A stretch of 64,000 bases of DNA from Prinia subflava (taxonomy: Eukaryota > Chordata > Aves > Passeriformes > Cisticolidae): positions 1 to 64,000 of the forward strand of contig NW_026961083.1 of assembly GCF_021018805.1 (NCBI RefSeq), written 5' to 3'. Positions 1 through 10,691 of the stretch are shown here, one piece after another. Within the stretch, counting starts at the first letter, position 1; each line of letters begins with the position of its first letter. A program made the translations under genes and the position numbers. Under the pieces are notes generated by a model, which was given only the letters and a program-made list of their open reading frames with translations, made no database searches and had not been told where the DNA came from.

Positions 1-111
1 TGTGTTCCTCGTCTGCAAAGCAAGAGCAAATGTGTTAGGACCTAAATTGCTTGATTTCCATGGAAGAGCTCTGTAGAACATTATGCTTTGCTGTTGCTGT
101 GTTGGTTTTCT

Positions 112-127
112 CAGGACACAAGTCCTG
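112..127. other. Perfect 6-bp dyad in a satellite monomer (exemplar)
   Basis: caggac-acaa-gtcctg is a perfect inverted repeat with a 4-nt loop. It recurs at the same phase in every monomer with the tctcagg subtype (many A and B). The tctcaag subtype has one mismatch in the stem, and C and K are more degraded. It could form a short hairpin or be a protein site; the function is unknown. Confidence 0.8.
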
Positions 128-142
128 TTGGTTGTCTGTGTT

Positions 143-167
143 TGCAGCAAGCAGAGAAGCTGCTGCA
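143..167. other. Second inverted repeat in a class A monomer (exemplar)
   Basis: TGCAGC and GCTGCA flank a 13-nt spacer. An alternative inner stem, AGCAG/CTGCT, has a 5-nt loop. It is present in A-type monomers; in B and C the ctcttga block removes the right arm. Confidence 0.65.
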
Positions 168-252
168 GGCACTTTCTTGCCCCTTTTCCACAAGTGAAGT
201 ATATTTTGTACCAGTTGGTGTGTTTCTCGTCTGCAGAGCAAGAGCAAAGGTT

Positions 253-468
253 TTAGGTTCTAAATTGCTTGTTTTCCATGGAAGAGCCATGTAGAACACT
301 ATGCTTTGCTGTTGCTGTGTTGGTTTTCTCAAGATACAAGCCCTGTTGGTTGTCTGTGTTTGCAGCAAGCAGAGAAGCTCTTGAAGACACGTACCTGCTT
401 TCTCCACTACTGACGTATATTTTGTACCAGTTGGTGTGTTCCTCGTCTGCAAAGCAAGAGCAAATGTG
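253..468 (+). repeat. Exemplar monomer, class B (216 bp)
   Basis: This short class has gctcttgaagacac followed by ctccactactgacg in place of the class A central block, which makes it exactly 2 bp shorter. Two subtypes recur: one with tcaagatacaagccctg and cacgtacc (as here), and one with tcaggacacaagtcctg and cacatacc (for example 1339-1554). B is normally followed by A. This copy has a private gaagagccatg shared only with 8735-8950. Confidence 0.95.
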
Positions 469-686
469 TTAGGACCTAAATTGCTTGATTTCCATGGAAG
501 AGCTCTGTAGAACACTATGCTTTGCTGTTGCTGTGTTGGTTTTCTCAGGACACAAGTCCTGTTGGTTGTCTGTGTTTGCAGCAAGCAGAGAAGCTGCTGC
601 AGACACTTTCTTGCCCCTTTTCCACAAGTGAAGTATATTTTGTACCAGTTGGTGTATTCCTCGTCTGCAGAGCAAGAGCAAATATG
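469..686 (+). repeat. Exemplar monomer, class A (218 bp)
   Basis: This is the most abundant class. Diagnostic blocks are gctgctgcagacac, tgccccttttccac (a subclass has tgctcc) and agtgaagtatatt. It carries NcoI (CCATGG), SacI (GAGCTC, in a subset) and two PstI (CTGCAG) sites. Subtypes differ at 'tctcagg' versus 'tctcaag', 'gtattcc' versus 'gtgttcc', and in the tail (aaatatg, aaatgtg, aaaggtt or the K-preceding gatcaaaggtc). The HOR phase can be read from these subtypes. Confidence 0.95.
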
Positions 687-902
687 TTAGGACCTAAATT
701 GCTTGATTTCCACGGAAGAGCTCTGTAGAACACTATGCTTTGCTGTTGCTGTGTCGGTTTTCTCAAGAAACAAACCCTGTTTGTTCTCTGTACTTGCAGC
801 GAGCAAAGAAGCTCTTGAAGACACGTACCTGCTTTCTAAACTACTGCCATATATTTTGTACCAGTTGGTGTATTCCTCGTCTGCAGAGCAGGAGCAAAGG
901 TT
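687..902 (+). repeat. Exemplar monomer, class C (216 bp), HOR-opening marker
   Basis: This is the most divergent short class. Its markers are tttccacggaagagctc, gtgtcggttttctcaag, aaacaaaccctg, acttgcagcgagcaaag and ctaaactactgccg. It is followed by class F in nearly every case, and it occurs once per HOR, so I use it to phase the array. A variant C' (for example 2427-2642) has gtgtttgcagcaagcagag, gctcttgtagacacg and ctggagagcagg. Confidence 0.95.
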
Positions 903-1120
903 TTAGGACCTAAATTGCTTGATTTCCTTGGAAGAGATATGTAGAACACTGTAGTTTGCTGTTACTGTGTTGGTTTTCTCAAGACACAAGCCTTGTTGCT
1001 TGTATGTGTTTCCAGCGAGCAGAAAAGCTGCTGCAGACACTTTCTTGCCCCTTTTCCACAAGTGAAGTATATTTTGTACCAGTTGGTGTATTCCTCGTCT
1101 GCAGAGCAAGAGCAAAGGTT
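903..1120 (+). repeat. Exemplar monomer, class F (218 bp)
   Basis: Class F follows C. Its markers are ttccttggaagagatatg, gttactgtgttgg (gttgctg in some), ccttgttg and tgtatgtgtttccagcga, then gcagaaaagctgctgc. Subtypes differ at one position of the 'ccttgttNNttg' segment (gcttg, ggttg or cgttg), and this subtype tracks the HOR context. This particular copy has a private 'gtagtttgctg' where the others read 'gtgctttgctg'. Confidence 0.93.
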
Positions 1121-3512
1121 TTAGGATCTAAATTGCTTGTTTTCCATGGAAGAGCTATGTAGAACACTATGCTTTGCTGTTGCTGTGTTGGTTTTCTCAA
1201 GACACAAGTCCTGTTGGTTATCTGTGTTTTCAGCAAGCAGAGAAGCTGCTGCAGACACTTTCTTGCCCCTTTTCCACAAGTGAAGTATATTTTGTACCAG
1301 TTGGTGTATTCCTCGTCTGCAGAGCAAGAGCGAATATGTTAGGACTTTAATTGCTTGTTTTCCATGGAAGAGCTATGTAGAACACTATGCTTTGCTGTTG
1401 CTGTGTTGGTTTTCTCAGGACACAAGTCCTGTTGGTTGTCTGTGTTTGCAGCAAGCAGAGAAGCTCTTGAAGACACATACCTGCTTTCTCCACTACTGAC
1501 GTATATTTTGTACCAGTTGGTGTGTTCCTCGTCTGCAAAGCAAGAGCAAATGTGTTAGGACCTAAATTGCTTGATTTCCATGGAAGAGCTCTGTAGAACA
1601 TTATGCTTTGCTGTTGCTGTGTTGGTTTTCTCAGGACACAAGTCCTGTTGGTTGTCTGTGTTTGCAGCAAGCAGAGAAGCTGCTGCAGACACTTTCTTGC
1701 CCCTTTTCCACAAGTGAAGTATATTTTGTACCAGTTGGTGTATTCCTCGTCTGCAGAGCAAGAGCAAAGGTTTTAGGATCTAAATTGCTTGTTTTCCATG
1801 GAAGAGCTATGTAGAACACTATGCTTTGCTGTTGCTGTGTTGGTTTTCTCAAGACACAAGTCCTGTTGGTTGTCTGTGTTTGCAGCAAGTAGAGAAGCTG
1901 CTGCAAACAGTTTCTTGCCGCTTTTCCAGTACTGACGTATATTTTGTACCAGTTGGTGTATTCCTCGTCTACAGAGCAAGAGCAAAGGTTTTAGGATCTA
2001 AATTGCTTGTTTTCCATGGAAGAGCTATGTAGAACACTGTGCTTTGCTGTTACTGTGTTGGTTTTCTCAAGACACAAGTCCTGTTGGTTGTCTGTGTTTG
2101 CAGCAAGCAGAGAAGCTGCTGCAGACACTTTCTTGCTCCTTTTCCACAAGTGAAGTATATTTTGTACCAGTTGGTGTATTCCTCGTCTGCAAAGCAAGAG
2201 CAAATGTGTTAGGACCTAAATTGCTTGATTTCCATGGAAGAGCTCTGTAGAACATTATGCTTTGCTGTTGCTGTGTTGGTTTTCTCAGGACACAAGTCCT
2301 GTTGGTTGTCTGTGTTTGCAGCAAGCAGAGAAGCTGCTGCAGACACTTTCTTGCCCCTTTTCCACAAGTGAAGTATATTTTGTACCAGTTGGTGTATTCC
2401 TCGTCTGCAGAGCAAGAGCAAATATGTTAGGACCTAAATTGCTTGATTTCCACGGAAGAGCTCTGTAGAACACTATGCTTTGCTGTTGCTGTGTCGGTTT
2501 TCTCAAGAAACAAACCCTGTTTGTTCTCTGTGTTTGCAGCAAGCAGAGAAGCTCTTGTAGACACGTACCTGCTTTCTAAACTACTGCCGTATATTTTGTA
2601 CCAGTTGGTGTATTCCTCGTCTGGAGAGCAGGAGCAAAGGTTTTAGGACCTAAATTGCTTGATTTCCTTGGAAGAGATATGTAGAACACTGTGCTTTGCT
2701 GTTGCTGTGTTGGTTTTCTCAAGACACAAGCCTTGTTGGTTGTATGTGTTTCCAGCGAGCAGAAAAGCTGCTGCAGACACTTTCTTGCCCCTTTTCCACA
2801 AGTGAAGTATATTTTGTACCAGTTGGTGTATTCCTCGTCTGCAGAGCAAGAGCAAAGGTTTTAGGATCTAAATTGCTTGTTTTCCATGGAAGAGCTATGT
2901 AGAACACTATGCTTTGCTGTTGCTGTGTTGGTTTTCTCAAGACACAAGTCCTGTTGGTTGTCTGTGTTTGCAGCAAGCAGAGAAGCTGCTGCAGACACTT
3001 TCTTGCTCCTTTTCCACAAGTGAAGTATATTTTGTACCAGTTGGTGTATTCCTCGTCTGCAGAGCAAGAGCAAAGGTTTTAGGATCTAAATTGCTTGTTT
3101 TCCATGGAAGAGCTATGTAGAACACTATGCTTTGCTGTTGCTGTGTTGGTTTTCTCAAGACACAAGTCCTGTTGGTTGTCTGTGTTTGCAGCAAGCAGAG
3201 AAGCTGCTGCAGACACTTTCTTGCTCCTTTTCCACAAGTGAAGTATATTTTGTACCAGTTGGTGTATTCCTCGTCTGCAGAGCAAGAGCAAATATGTTAG
3301 GACCTAAATTGCTTGATTTCCATGGAAGAGCTATGTAGAACACTATGCTTTGCTGTTGCTGTGTTGGTTTTCTCAAGACACAAGTCCTGTTGGTTGTCTG
3401 TGTTTGCAGCAAGCAGAGAAGCTCTTGAAGACACATACCTGCTTTCTCCACTACTGACGTATATTTTGTACCAGTTGGTGTGTTCCTCGTCTGCAAAGCA
3501 AGAGCAAATGTG

Positions 3513-3730
3513 TTAGGACCTAAATTGCTTGATTTCCATGGAAGAGCTCTGTAGAACATTATGCTTTGCTGTTACTGTGTTGGTTTTCTCAAGACACAAG
3601 CCTTGTTCGTTGTATGTGTTTCCAGCGAGCAGAAAAGCTGCTGCAGACACTTTCTTGCCCCTTTTCCACAAGTGAAGTATATTTTGTACCAGTTGGTGTA
3701 TTCCTCGTCTGCAGAGCAAGAGCAAATGTG
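3513..3730 (+). repeat. Chimeric monomer A/F (218 bp)
   Basis: The front is A (ccatggaagagctctgtag, acattatgc) and the body is F (gttactg, ccttgttcg, tgtatgtgtttccag). The switch is in tgctttgctgtt at 3562-3573. An identical chimera lies at 5471-5688. Confidence 0.87.
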
Positions 3731-3948
3731 TTAGGACCTAAATTGCTTGATTTCCACGGAAGAGCTATGTAGAACACTATGCTTTGCTCTTGCTGTGTTG
3801 GTTTTCTCAAGACACAAGTCCTGTTTGTTGTCTGTGTTTTCAGCAAGTAGAGAAGCTGCTGCAAACAGTTTCTTGCCGCTTTTCCAGTACTGACGTATAT
3901 TTTGTACCAGTTGGTGAATTCCTCGTCTACAGAGCAAGAGCAAAGGTT
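3731..3948 (+). repeat. Exemplar monomer, class D (218 bp)
   Basis: Markers are tttgctcttgctgtg, cctgtttgttgtctg, gttttcagcaagtagag, gctgcaaacagtttc, ccgcttttcc and agtactgacg. Most copies read ggtgaattcctcg, which creates an EcoRI site found in no other class. D occurs in only a minority of HORs and is inserted after A. The 'tactgacg' end is shared with B, so D looks like a mosaic of A-length and B-like sequence (inference). Confidence 0.93.
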
Positions 3949-4384
3949 TTAGGATCTAAATTGCTTGATTTCCATGGAAGAGCTATGTAGAACACTGTGC
4001 TTTGCTGTTACTGTGTTGGTTTTCTCAAGACACAAGTCCTGTTGGTTGTCTGTGTTTGCAGCAAGCAGAGAAGCTGCTGCAGACACTTTCTTGCTCCTTT
4101 TCCACAAGTGAAGTATATTTTGTACCAGTTGGTGTATTCCTCGTCTGCAAAGCAAGAGCAAATGTGTTAGGACCTAAATTGCTTGATTTCCATGGAAGAG
4201 CTCTGTAGAACATTATGCTTTGCTGTTGCTGTGTTGGTTTTCTCAGGACACAAGTCCTGTTGGTTGTCTGTGTTTGCAGCAAGCAGAGAAGCTGCTGCAG
4301 ACACTTTCTTGCCCCTTTTCCACAAGTGAAGTATATTTTGTACCAGTTGGTGTATTCCTCGTCTGCAGAGCAAAAGCAAATATG

Positions 4385-6345
4385 TTAGGACCTAAATTGC
4401 TTGATTTCCACGGAAGAGCTCTGTAGAACACTATGCTTTGCTGTTGCTGTGTCGGTTTTCTCAAGAAACAAACCCTGTTTGTTCTCTGTACTTGCAGCGA
4501 GCAAAGAAGCTCTTGAAGACACGTACCTGCTTTCTAAACTACTGCCGTATATTTTGTACCAGTTGGTGTATTCCTCGTCTGGAGAGCAGGAGCAAAGGTT
4601 TTAGGACCTAAATTGCTTGATTTCCTTGGAAGAGATATGTAGAACACTGTGCTTTGCTGTTACTGTGTTGGTTTTCTCAAGACACAAGCCTTGTTCGTTG
4701 TATGTGTTTCCAGCGAGCAGAAAAGCTGCTGCAGACACTTTCTTGCCCCTTTTCCACAAGTGAAGTATATTTTGTACCAGTTGGTGTATTCCTCGTCTGC
4801 AGAGCAAGAGCAAAGGTTTTAGGATCTAAATTGCTTGTTTTCCATGGAAGAGCTATGTAGAACACTATGCTTTGCTGTTGCTGTGTTGGTTTTCTCAAGA
4901 CACAAGTCCTGTTGGTTGTCTGTGTTTGCAGCAAGCAGAGAAGCTGCTGCAGACACTTTCTTGCTCCTTTTCCACAAGTGAAGTATATTTTGTACCAGTT
5001 GGTGTATTCCTCGTCTGCAGAGCAAGAGCAAAGGTTTTAGGATCTAAATTGCTTGTTTTCCATGGAAGAGCTATGTAGAACACTATGCTTTGCTGTTGCT
5101 GTGTTGGTTTTCTCAAGACACAAGTCCTGTTGGTTGTCTGTGTTTGCAGCAAGCAGAGAAGCTGCTGCAGACACTTTCTTGCTCCTTTTCCACAAGTGAA
5201 GTATATTTTGTACCAGTTGGTGTATTCCTCGTCTGCAGAGCAAGAGCAAATATGTTAGGACCTAAATTGCTTGATTTCCATGGAAGAGCTATGTAGAACA
5301 CTATGCTTTGCTGTTGCTGTGTTGGTTTTCTCAAGACACAAGTCCTGTTGGTTGTCTGTGTTTGCAGCAAGCAGAGAAGCTCTTGAAGACACATACCTGC
5401 TTTCTCCACTACTGACGTATATTTTGTACCAGTTGGTGTGTTCCTCGTCTGCAAAGCAAGAGCAAATGTGTTAGGACCTAAATTGCTTGATTTCCATGGA
5501 AGAGCTCTGTAGAACATTATGCTTTGCTGTTACTGTGTTGGTTTTCTCAAGACACAAGCCTTGTTCGTTGTATGTGTTTCCAGCGAGCAGAAAAGCTGCT
5601 GCAGACACTTTCTTGCCCCTTTTCCACAAGTGAAGTATATTTTGTACCAGTTGGTGTATTCCTCGTCTGCAGAGCAAGAGCAAATGTGTTAGGACCTAAA
5701 TTGCTTGATTTCCACGGAAGAGCTATGTAGAACACTATGCTTTGCTCTTGCTGTGTTGGTTTTCTCAAGACACAAGTCCTGTTTGTTGTCTGTGTTTTCA
5801 GCAAGTAGAGAAGCTGCTGCAAACAGTTTCTTGCCGCTTTTTCCAGTACTGACGTATATTTTGTACCAGTTGGTGAATTCCTCGTCTACAGAGCAAGAGC
5901 AAAGGTTTTAGGATCTAAATTGCTTGATTTCCATGGAAGAGCTATGTAGAACACTGTGCTTTGCTGTTACTGTGTTGGTTTTCTCAAGACACAAGTCCTG
6001 TTGGTTGTCTGTGTTTGCAGCAAGCAGAGAAGCTGCTGCAGGACACTTTCTTGCTCCTTTTCCACAAGTGAAGTATATTTTGTACCAGTTGGTGTATTCC
6101 TCGTCTGCAAAGCAAGAGCAAATGTGTTAGGACCTAAATTGCTTGATTTCCATGGAAGAGCTCTGTAGAACATTATGCTTTGCTGTTGCTTGTGTTGGTT
6201 TTCTCAGGACACAAGTCCTGTTGGTTGTCTGTGTTTGCAGCAAGCAGAGAAGCTGCTGCAGACACTTTCTTGCCCCTTTTCCACAAGTGAAGTATATTTT
6301 GTACCAGTTGGTGTATTCCTCGTCTGCAGAGCAAAAGCAAATATG
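4385..6345 (+). repeat. HOR unit, 9-mer (1,961 bp)
   Basis: Order C-F-A-A-B-(A/F chimera 5471)-D-A-A. It equals the 1,958-bp form plus three single-base insertions near 5837, 6041 and 6190. Confidence 0.9.
5471..5688 (+). repeat. Chimeric monomer A/F (218 bp), tandem copy
   Basis: It has the same junction as 3513-3730, exactly 1,958 bp downstream, so it was copied by HOR duplication rather than formed twice. Confidence 0.87.
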
Positions 6346-7650
6346 TTAGGACCTAAATTGCTTGATTTCCACGGAAGAGCTCTGTAGAACACTATGCTTT
6401 GCTGTTGCTGTGTCGGTTTTCTCAAGAAACAAACCCTGTTTGTTCTCTGTACTTGCAGCGAGCAAAGAAGCTCTTGAAGACACGTACCTGCTTTCTAAAC
6501 TACTGCCGTATATTTTGTACCAGTTGGTGTATTCCTCGTCTGGAGAGCAGGAGCAAAGGTTTTAGGACCTAAATTGCTTGATTTCCTTGGAAGAGATATG
6601 TAGAACACTGTGCTTTGCTGTTACTGTGTTGGTTTTCTCAAGACACAAGCCTTGTTCGTTGTATGTGTTTCCAGCGAGCAGAAAAGCTGCTGCAGACACT
6701 TTCTTGCCCCTTTTCCACAAGTGAAGTATATTTTGTACCAGTTGGTGTATTCCTCGTCTGCAGAGCAAGAGCAAAGGTTTTAGGATTTAAATTGCTTGTT
6801 TTCCATGGAAGAGCTATGTAGAACACTATGCTTTGCTGTTGCTGTGTTGGTTTTCTCAAGACACAAGTCCTGTTGGTTGTCTGTGTTTTGCAGCAAGCAG
6901 AGAAGCTGCTGCAGACACTTTCTTGCTCCTTTTCCACAAGTGAAGTATATTTTGTACCAGTTGGTGTATTCCTCGTCTGCAGAGCAAGAGCAAATATGTT
7001 AGGACTTAAATTGCTTGATTTCATTGGAAGAGCTATTTAGAACACTATGCTTTGCTGTTGCTGTGTTGGTTTTCTAAAGACACAAGCCCTGTTTGTTCTC
7101 TGTGTTTTCAGCAAGCAGAGAAGCTGCTGCAGGCACTTTCTTGCCCCTTTTCCACAAGTGAAGTATATTTTGTACCAGTTGGTGTGTTCCTCGTCTGCAG
7201 AGCAAGAGCAAAGGTTTTAGGTTCTAAATTGCTTGATTTCCATGGAAGAGCTATGTAGAACACTATGCTTTGCTGTTGCTGTGTTGGTTTTCTCAAGATA
7301 CAAGCCCTGTTGGTTGTCTGTGTTTGCAGCAAGCAGAGAAGCTCTTGAAGACACGTACCTGCTTTCTCCACTACTGACGTATATTTTGTACCAGTTGGTG
7401 TGTTCCTCGTCTGCAAAGCAAGAGCAAATGTGTTAGGACCTAAATTGCTTGATTTCCATGGAAGAGCACTGTAGAACACTATGCTTTGCTGTTGCTGTGT
7501 TGGTTTTCTCAGGACACAAGTCCTGTTGGTTGTCTGTGTTTGCAGCAAGCAGAGAAGCTGCTGCAGACACTTTCTTGCCCCTTTTCCACAAGTGAAGTAT
7601 ATTTTGTACCAGTTGGTGTATTCCTCGTCTGCAGAGCAAGAGCAAATATG
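6346..7650 (+). repeat. HOR unit, 6-mer (1,305 bp)
   Basis: Order C-F-A-K-B-A. Compared with the heptamer it lacks one A. The K-type monomer starting at 6999 follows an aaatatg tail rather than the usual gatcaaaggtc. One extra t lies near 6885. Confidence 0.88.
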
Positions 7651-9167
7651 TTAGGACCTAAATTGCTTGATTTCCACGGAAGAGCTCTGTAGAACACTAT
7701 GCTTTGCTGTTGCTGTGTCGGTTTTCTCAAGAAACAAACCCTGTTTGTTCTCTGTACTTGCAGCGAGCAAAGAAGCTCTTGAAGACACGTACTGCTTTCT
7801 AAACTACTGCCGTATATTTTGTACCAGTTGGTGTGTTCCTCGTCTGCAGAGCAAGAGCAAAGGTTTTAGGTTCTAAATTGCTTGATTTCCATGGAAGAGC
7901 TATGTAGAACACTATGCTTTGCTGTTGCTGTGTTGGTTTTCTCAGATACAAGCCCTGTTGGTTTGTCTGTGTTTGCAGCAAGCAGAGAAGCTCTTGAAGA
8001 CACATACCTGCTTTCTCCACTACTGACGTATATTTTGTACCAGTTGGTGTGTTCCTCGTCTGCAAAGCAAGAGCAAATGTGTTAGGACCTAAATTGCTTG
8101 ATTTCCATGGAAGAGCTCTGTAGAACATTATGCTTTGCTGTTGCTGTGTTGGTTTTCTCAGGACACAAGTCCTGTTGGTTGTCTGTGTTTGCAGCAAGCA
8201 GAGAAGCTGCTGCAGACACTTTCTTGCCCCTTTTCCACAAGTGAAGTATATTTTGTACCAGTTGGTGTGTTCCTCGTCTGCAGAGCAAGAGCAAAGGTTT
8301 TAGGTTCTAAATTGCTTGATTTCCATGGAAGAGCTATGTAGAACACTATGCTTTGCTGTTGCTGTGTTGGTTTTCTCAAGATACAAGCCCTGTTGGTTGT
8401 CTGTGTTTGCAGCAAGCAGAGAAGCTCTTGAAGACACGTACCTGCTTTCTCCACTACTGACGTATATTTTGTACCTGTTGGTGTGTTCCTCGTCTGCAAA
8501 GCAAGAGCAAATGTGTTAGGACCTAAATTGCTTGATTTCCATGGAAGAGCTCTGTAGAACATTATGCTTTGCTGTTGCTGTGTTGGTTTTCTCAGGACAC
8601 AAGTCCTGTTGGTTGTCTGTGTTTGCAGCAAGCAGAGAAGCTGCTGCAGGCACTTTCTTGCCCCTTTTCCACAAGTGAAGTATATTTTTGTACCAGTTGG
8701 TGTGTTTCTCGTCTGCAGAGCAAGAGCAAAGGTTTTAGGTTCTAAATTGCTTGTTTTCCATGGAAGAGCCATGTAGAACACTATGCTTTGCTGTTGCTGT
8801 GTTGGTTTTCTCAAGATACAAGCCCTGTTGGTTGTCTGTGTTTGCAGCAAGCAGAGAAGCTCTTGAAGACACGTACCTGCTTTCTCCACTACTGACGTAT
8901 ATTTTGTACCAGTTGGTGTGTTCCTCGTCTGCAAAGCAAGAGCAAATGTGTTAGGACCTAAATTGCTTGATTTCCATGGAAGAGCTCTGTAGAACACTAT
9001 GCTTTGCTGTTGCTGTGTTGGTTTTCTCAGGACACAAGTCCTGTTGGTTGTCTGTGTTTGCAGCAAGCAGAGAAGCTGCTGCAGACACTTTCTTGCCCCT
9101 TTTCCACAAGTGAAGTATATTTTGTACCAGTTGTGTATTCCTCGTCTGCAGAGCAAGAGCAAATATG
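7651..9167 (+). repeat. HOR unit, 7-mer lacking F (1,517 bp)
   Basis: Order C-B-A-B-A-B-A, so C is followed directly by three 434-bp B-A dimers and no F. This is the only unit in which C is not followed by F. It carries five single-base indels. Confidence 0.88.
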
Positions 9168-10691
9168 TTAGGACCTAAATTGCTTGATTTCCACGGAAGA
9201 GCTCTGTAGAACACTATGCTTTGCTGTTGCTGTGTCGGTTTTCCTCAAGAAACAAACCCTGTTTGTTCTCTGTACTTGCAGCGAGCAAAGAAGCTCTTGA
9301 AGACACGTACCTGCTTTCTATACTACTGCCATATATTTTGTACCAGTTGGTGTATTCCTCGTCTGCAGAGCAGGAGCAAAGGTTTTAGGACCTAAATTGC
9401 TTGATTTCCTTGGAAGAGATATGTAGAACACTGTGCTTTGCTGTTACTGTGTTGGTTTTCTCAAGACACAAGCCTTGTTGCTTGTATGTGTTTCCAGCGA
9501 GCAGAAAAGCTGCTGCAGACACTTTCTTGCCCCTTTTCCACAAGTGAAGTATATTTTGTACCAGTTGGTGTATTCCTCGTCTGCAGAGCAAGAGCAAAGG
9601 TTTTAGGATCTAAATTGCTTGTTTTCCATGGAAGAGCTATGTAGAACACTATGCTTTGCTGTTGCTGTGTTGGTTTTCTCAAGACACAAGTCCTGTTGGT
9701 TATCTGTGTTTTCAGCAAGCAGAGAAGCTGCTGCAGACACTTTCTTGCCCCTTTTCCACAAGTGAAGTATATTTTGTACCAGTTGGTGTATTCCTCGTCT
9801 GCAGAGCAAGAGCAAATATGTTAGGACTTTAATTGCTTGTTTTCCATGGAAGAGCTATGTAGAACACTATGCTTTGCTGTTGCTGTGTTGGTTTTCTCAG
9901 GACACAAGTCCTGTTGGTTGTCTGTGTTTGCAGCAAGCAGAGAAGCTCTTGAAGACACATACCTGCTTTCTCCACTACTGACGTATATTTTGTACCAGTT
10001 GGTGTGTTCCTCGTCTGCAAAGCAAGAGCAAATGTGTTAGGACCTAAATTGCTTGATTTCCATGGAAGAGCTCTGTAGAACATTATGCTTTGCTGTTGCT
10101 GTGTTGGTTTTCTCAGGACACAAGTCCTGTTGGTTGTCTGTGTTTGCAGCAAGCAGAGAAGCTGCTGCAGGACACTTTCTTGCCCCTTTTCCACAAGTGA
10201 AGTATATTTTGTACCAGTTGGTGTATTCCTCGTCTGCAGAGCAAGAGCAAATGTGTTAGGACCAAATTGCTTGATTACCACGGAAGAGCTATGTAGAACA
10301 CTATGCTTTGCTCTTGCTGTGTTGGTTTTCTCAAGACACAAGTCCTGTTTGTTGTCTGTGTTTTCAGCAAGTAGAGAAGCTGCTGCAAACAGTTTCTTGC
10401 CGCTTTTCCGAGTACTGACGTATATTTTGTACCAGTTGGTGAATTCCTCGTCTACAGAGCAAGAGCAAAGGTTTTAGGATCTAAATTGCTTGATTTCCAT
10501 GGAAGAGCTATGTAGAACACTGTGCTTTGCTGTTACTGTGTTGGTTTTCTCAAGACACAAGTCCTGTTGGTTGTCTGTGTTTGCAGCAAGCAGAGAAGCT
10601 GCTGCAGACACTTTCTTGCCCCTTTTCCACAAGTGAAGTATATTTTGTACCAGTTTGTGTATTCCTCGTCTGCAGAGCAAGAGCAAATATG
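9168..10691 (+). repeat. HOR unit, 7-mer (1,524 bp)
   Basis: Order C-F-A-B-A-D-A. It corresponds to 687-1990 plus one A, and shares with it actgccatat and ggttatctgtgttttcagc. Four indels (near 9244, 10170, 10263 and 10409). Confidence 0.88.

Larger units (their letters stand above)
1..686 (+). repeat. Partial HOR at left edge
   Basis: 34 bp of an incomplete monomer, then A (35), B (253) and A (469). The segment matches 8483-9167 in class order and in private variants (gtgtttctcg and gagccatg). Confidence 0.9.
1..1770 (+). repeat. Segment duplicated at 8483-10255
   Basis: Offset 8,482 bp. Shared private variants are gtgtttctcg, gagccatg (288 and 8770), actgccatat and ggttatctgtgttttcagc. 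The right copy has single-base indels that this copy lacks. Confidence 0.87.
687..2426 (+). repeat. HOR unit, 8-mer (1,740 bp)
   Basis: Order C-F-A-B-A-D-A-A. The D monomer (1773) is mosaic: it has gtgtttgcagcaagtagag and lacks the EcoRI site. The B monomer begins ggactttaattg. Confidence 0.9.
2427..4384 (+). repeat. HOR unit, 9-mer (1,958 bp)
   Basis: Order C'-F-A-A-B-(A/F chimera 3513)-D-A-A. Much of it is repeated almost exactly in the next unit, 1,958 bp downstream. Confidence 0.9.
3297..5254 (+). repeat. 1,958-bp unit tandemly duplicated at 5255-7000
   Basis: Class order and the A/F chimera repeat 1,958 bp downstream, up to about 7.0 kb where K begins. The downstream copy differs mainly by single-base insertions. 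Confidence 0.87.

Noticed and set aside
111..584. Recurring 157-codon minus-strand frames across A-B-A
   Set aside because: The 216-bp B monomer is exactly 72 codons, so the frame passes through it and closes in the next 218-bp monomers. The same peptide recurs dozens of times, with no coding signature.
8158..9162. A 334-codon open frame on the minus strand, the longest in the window
   Set aside because: It is built of repeated satellite translations. It is this long only because single-base indels near 8682 and 9133 and the 216-bp monomers (a multiple of 3) keep the frame open. It has no start context, domain or non-repeat sequence.
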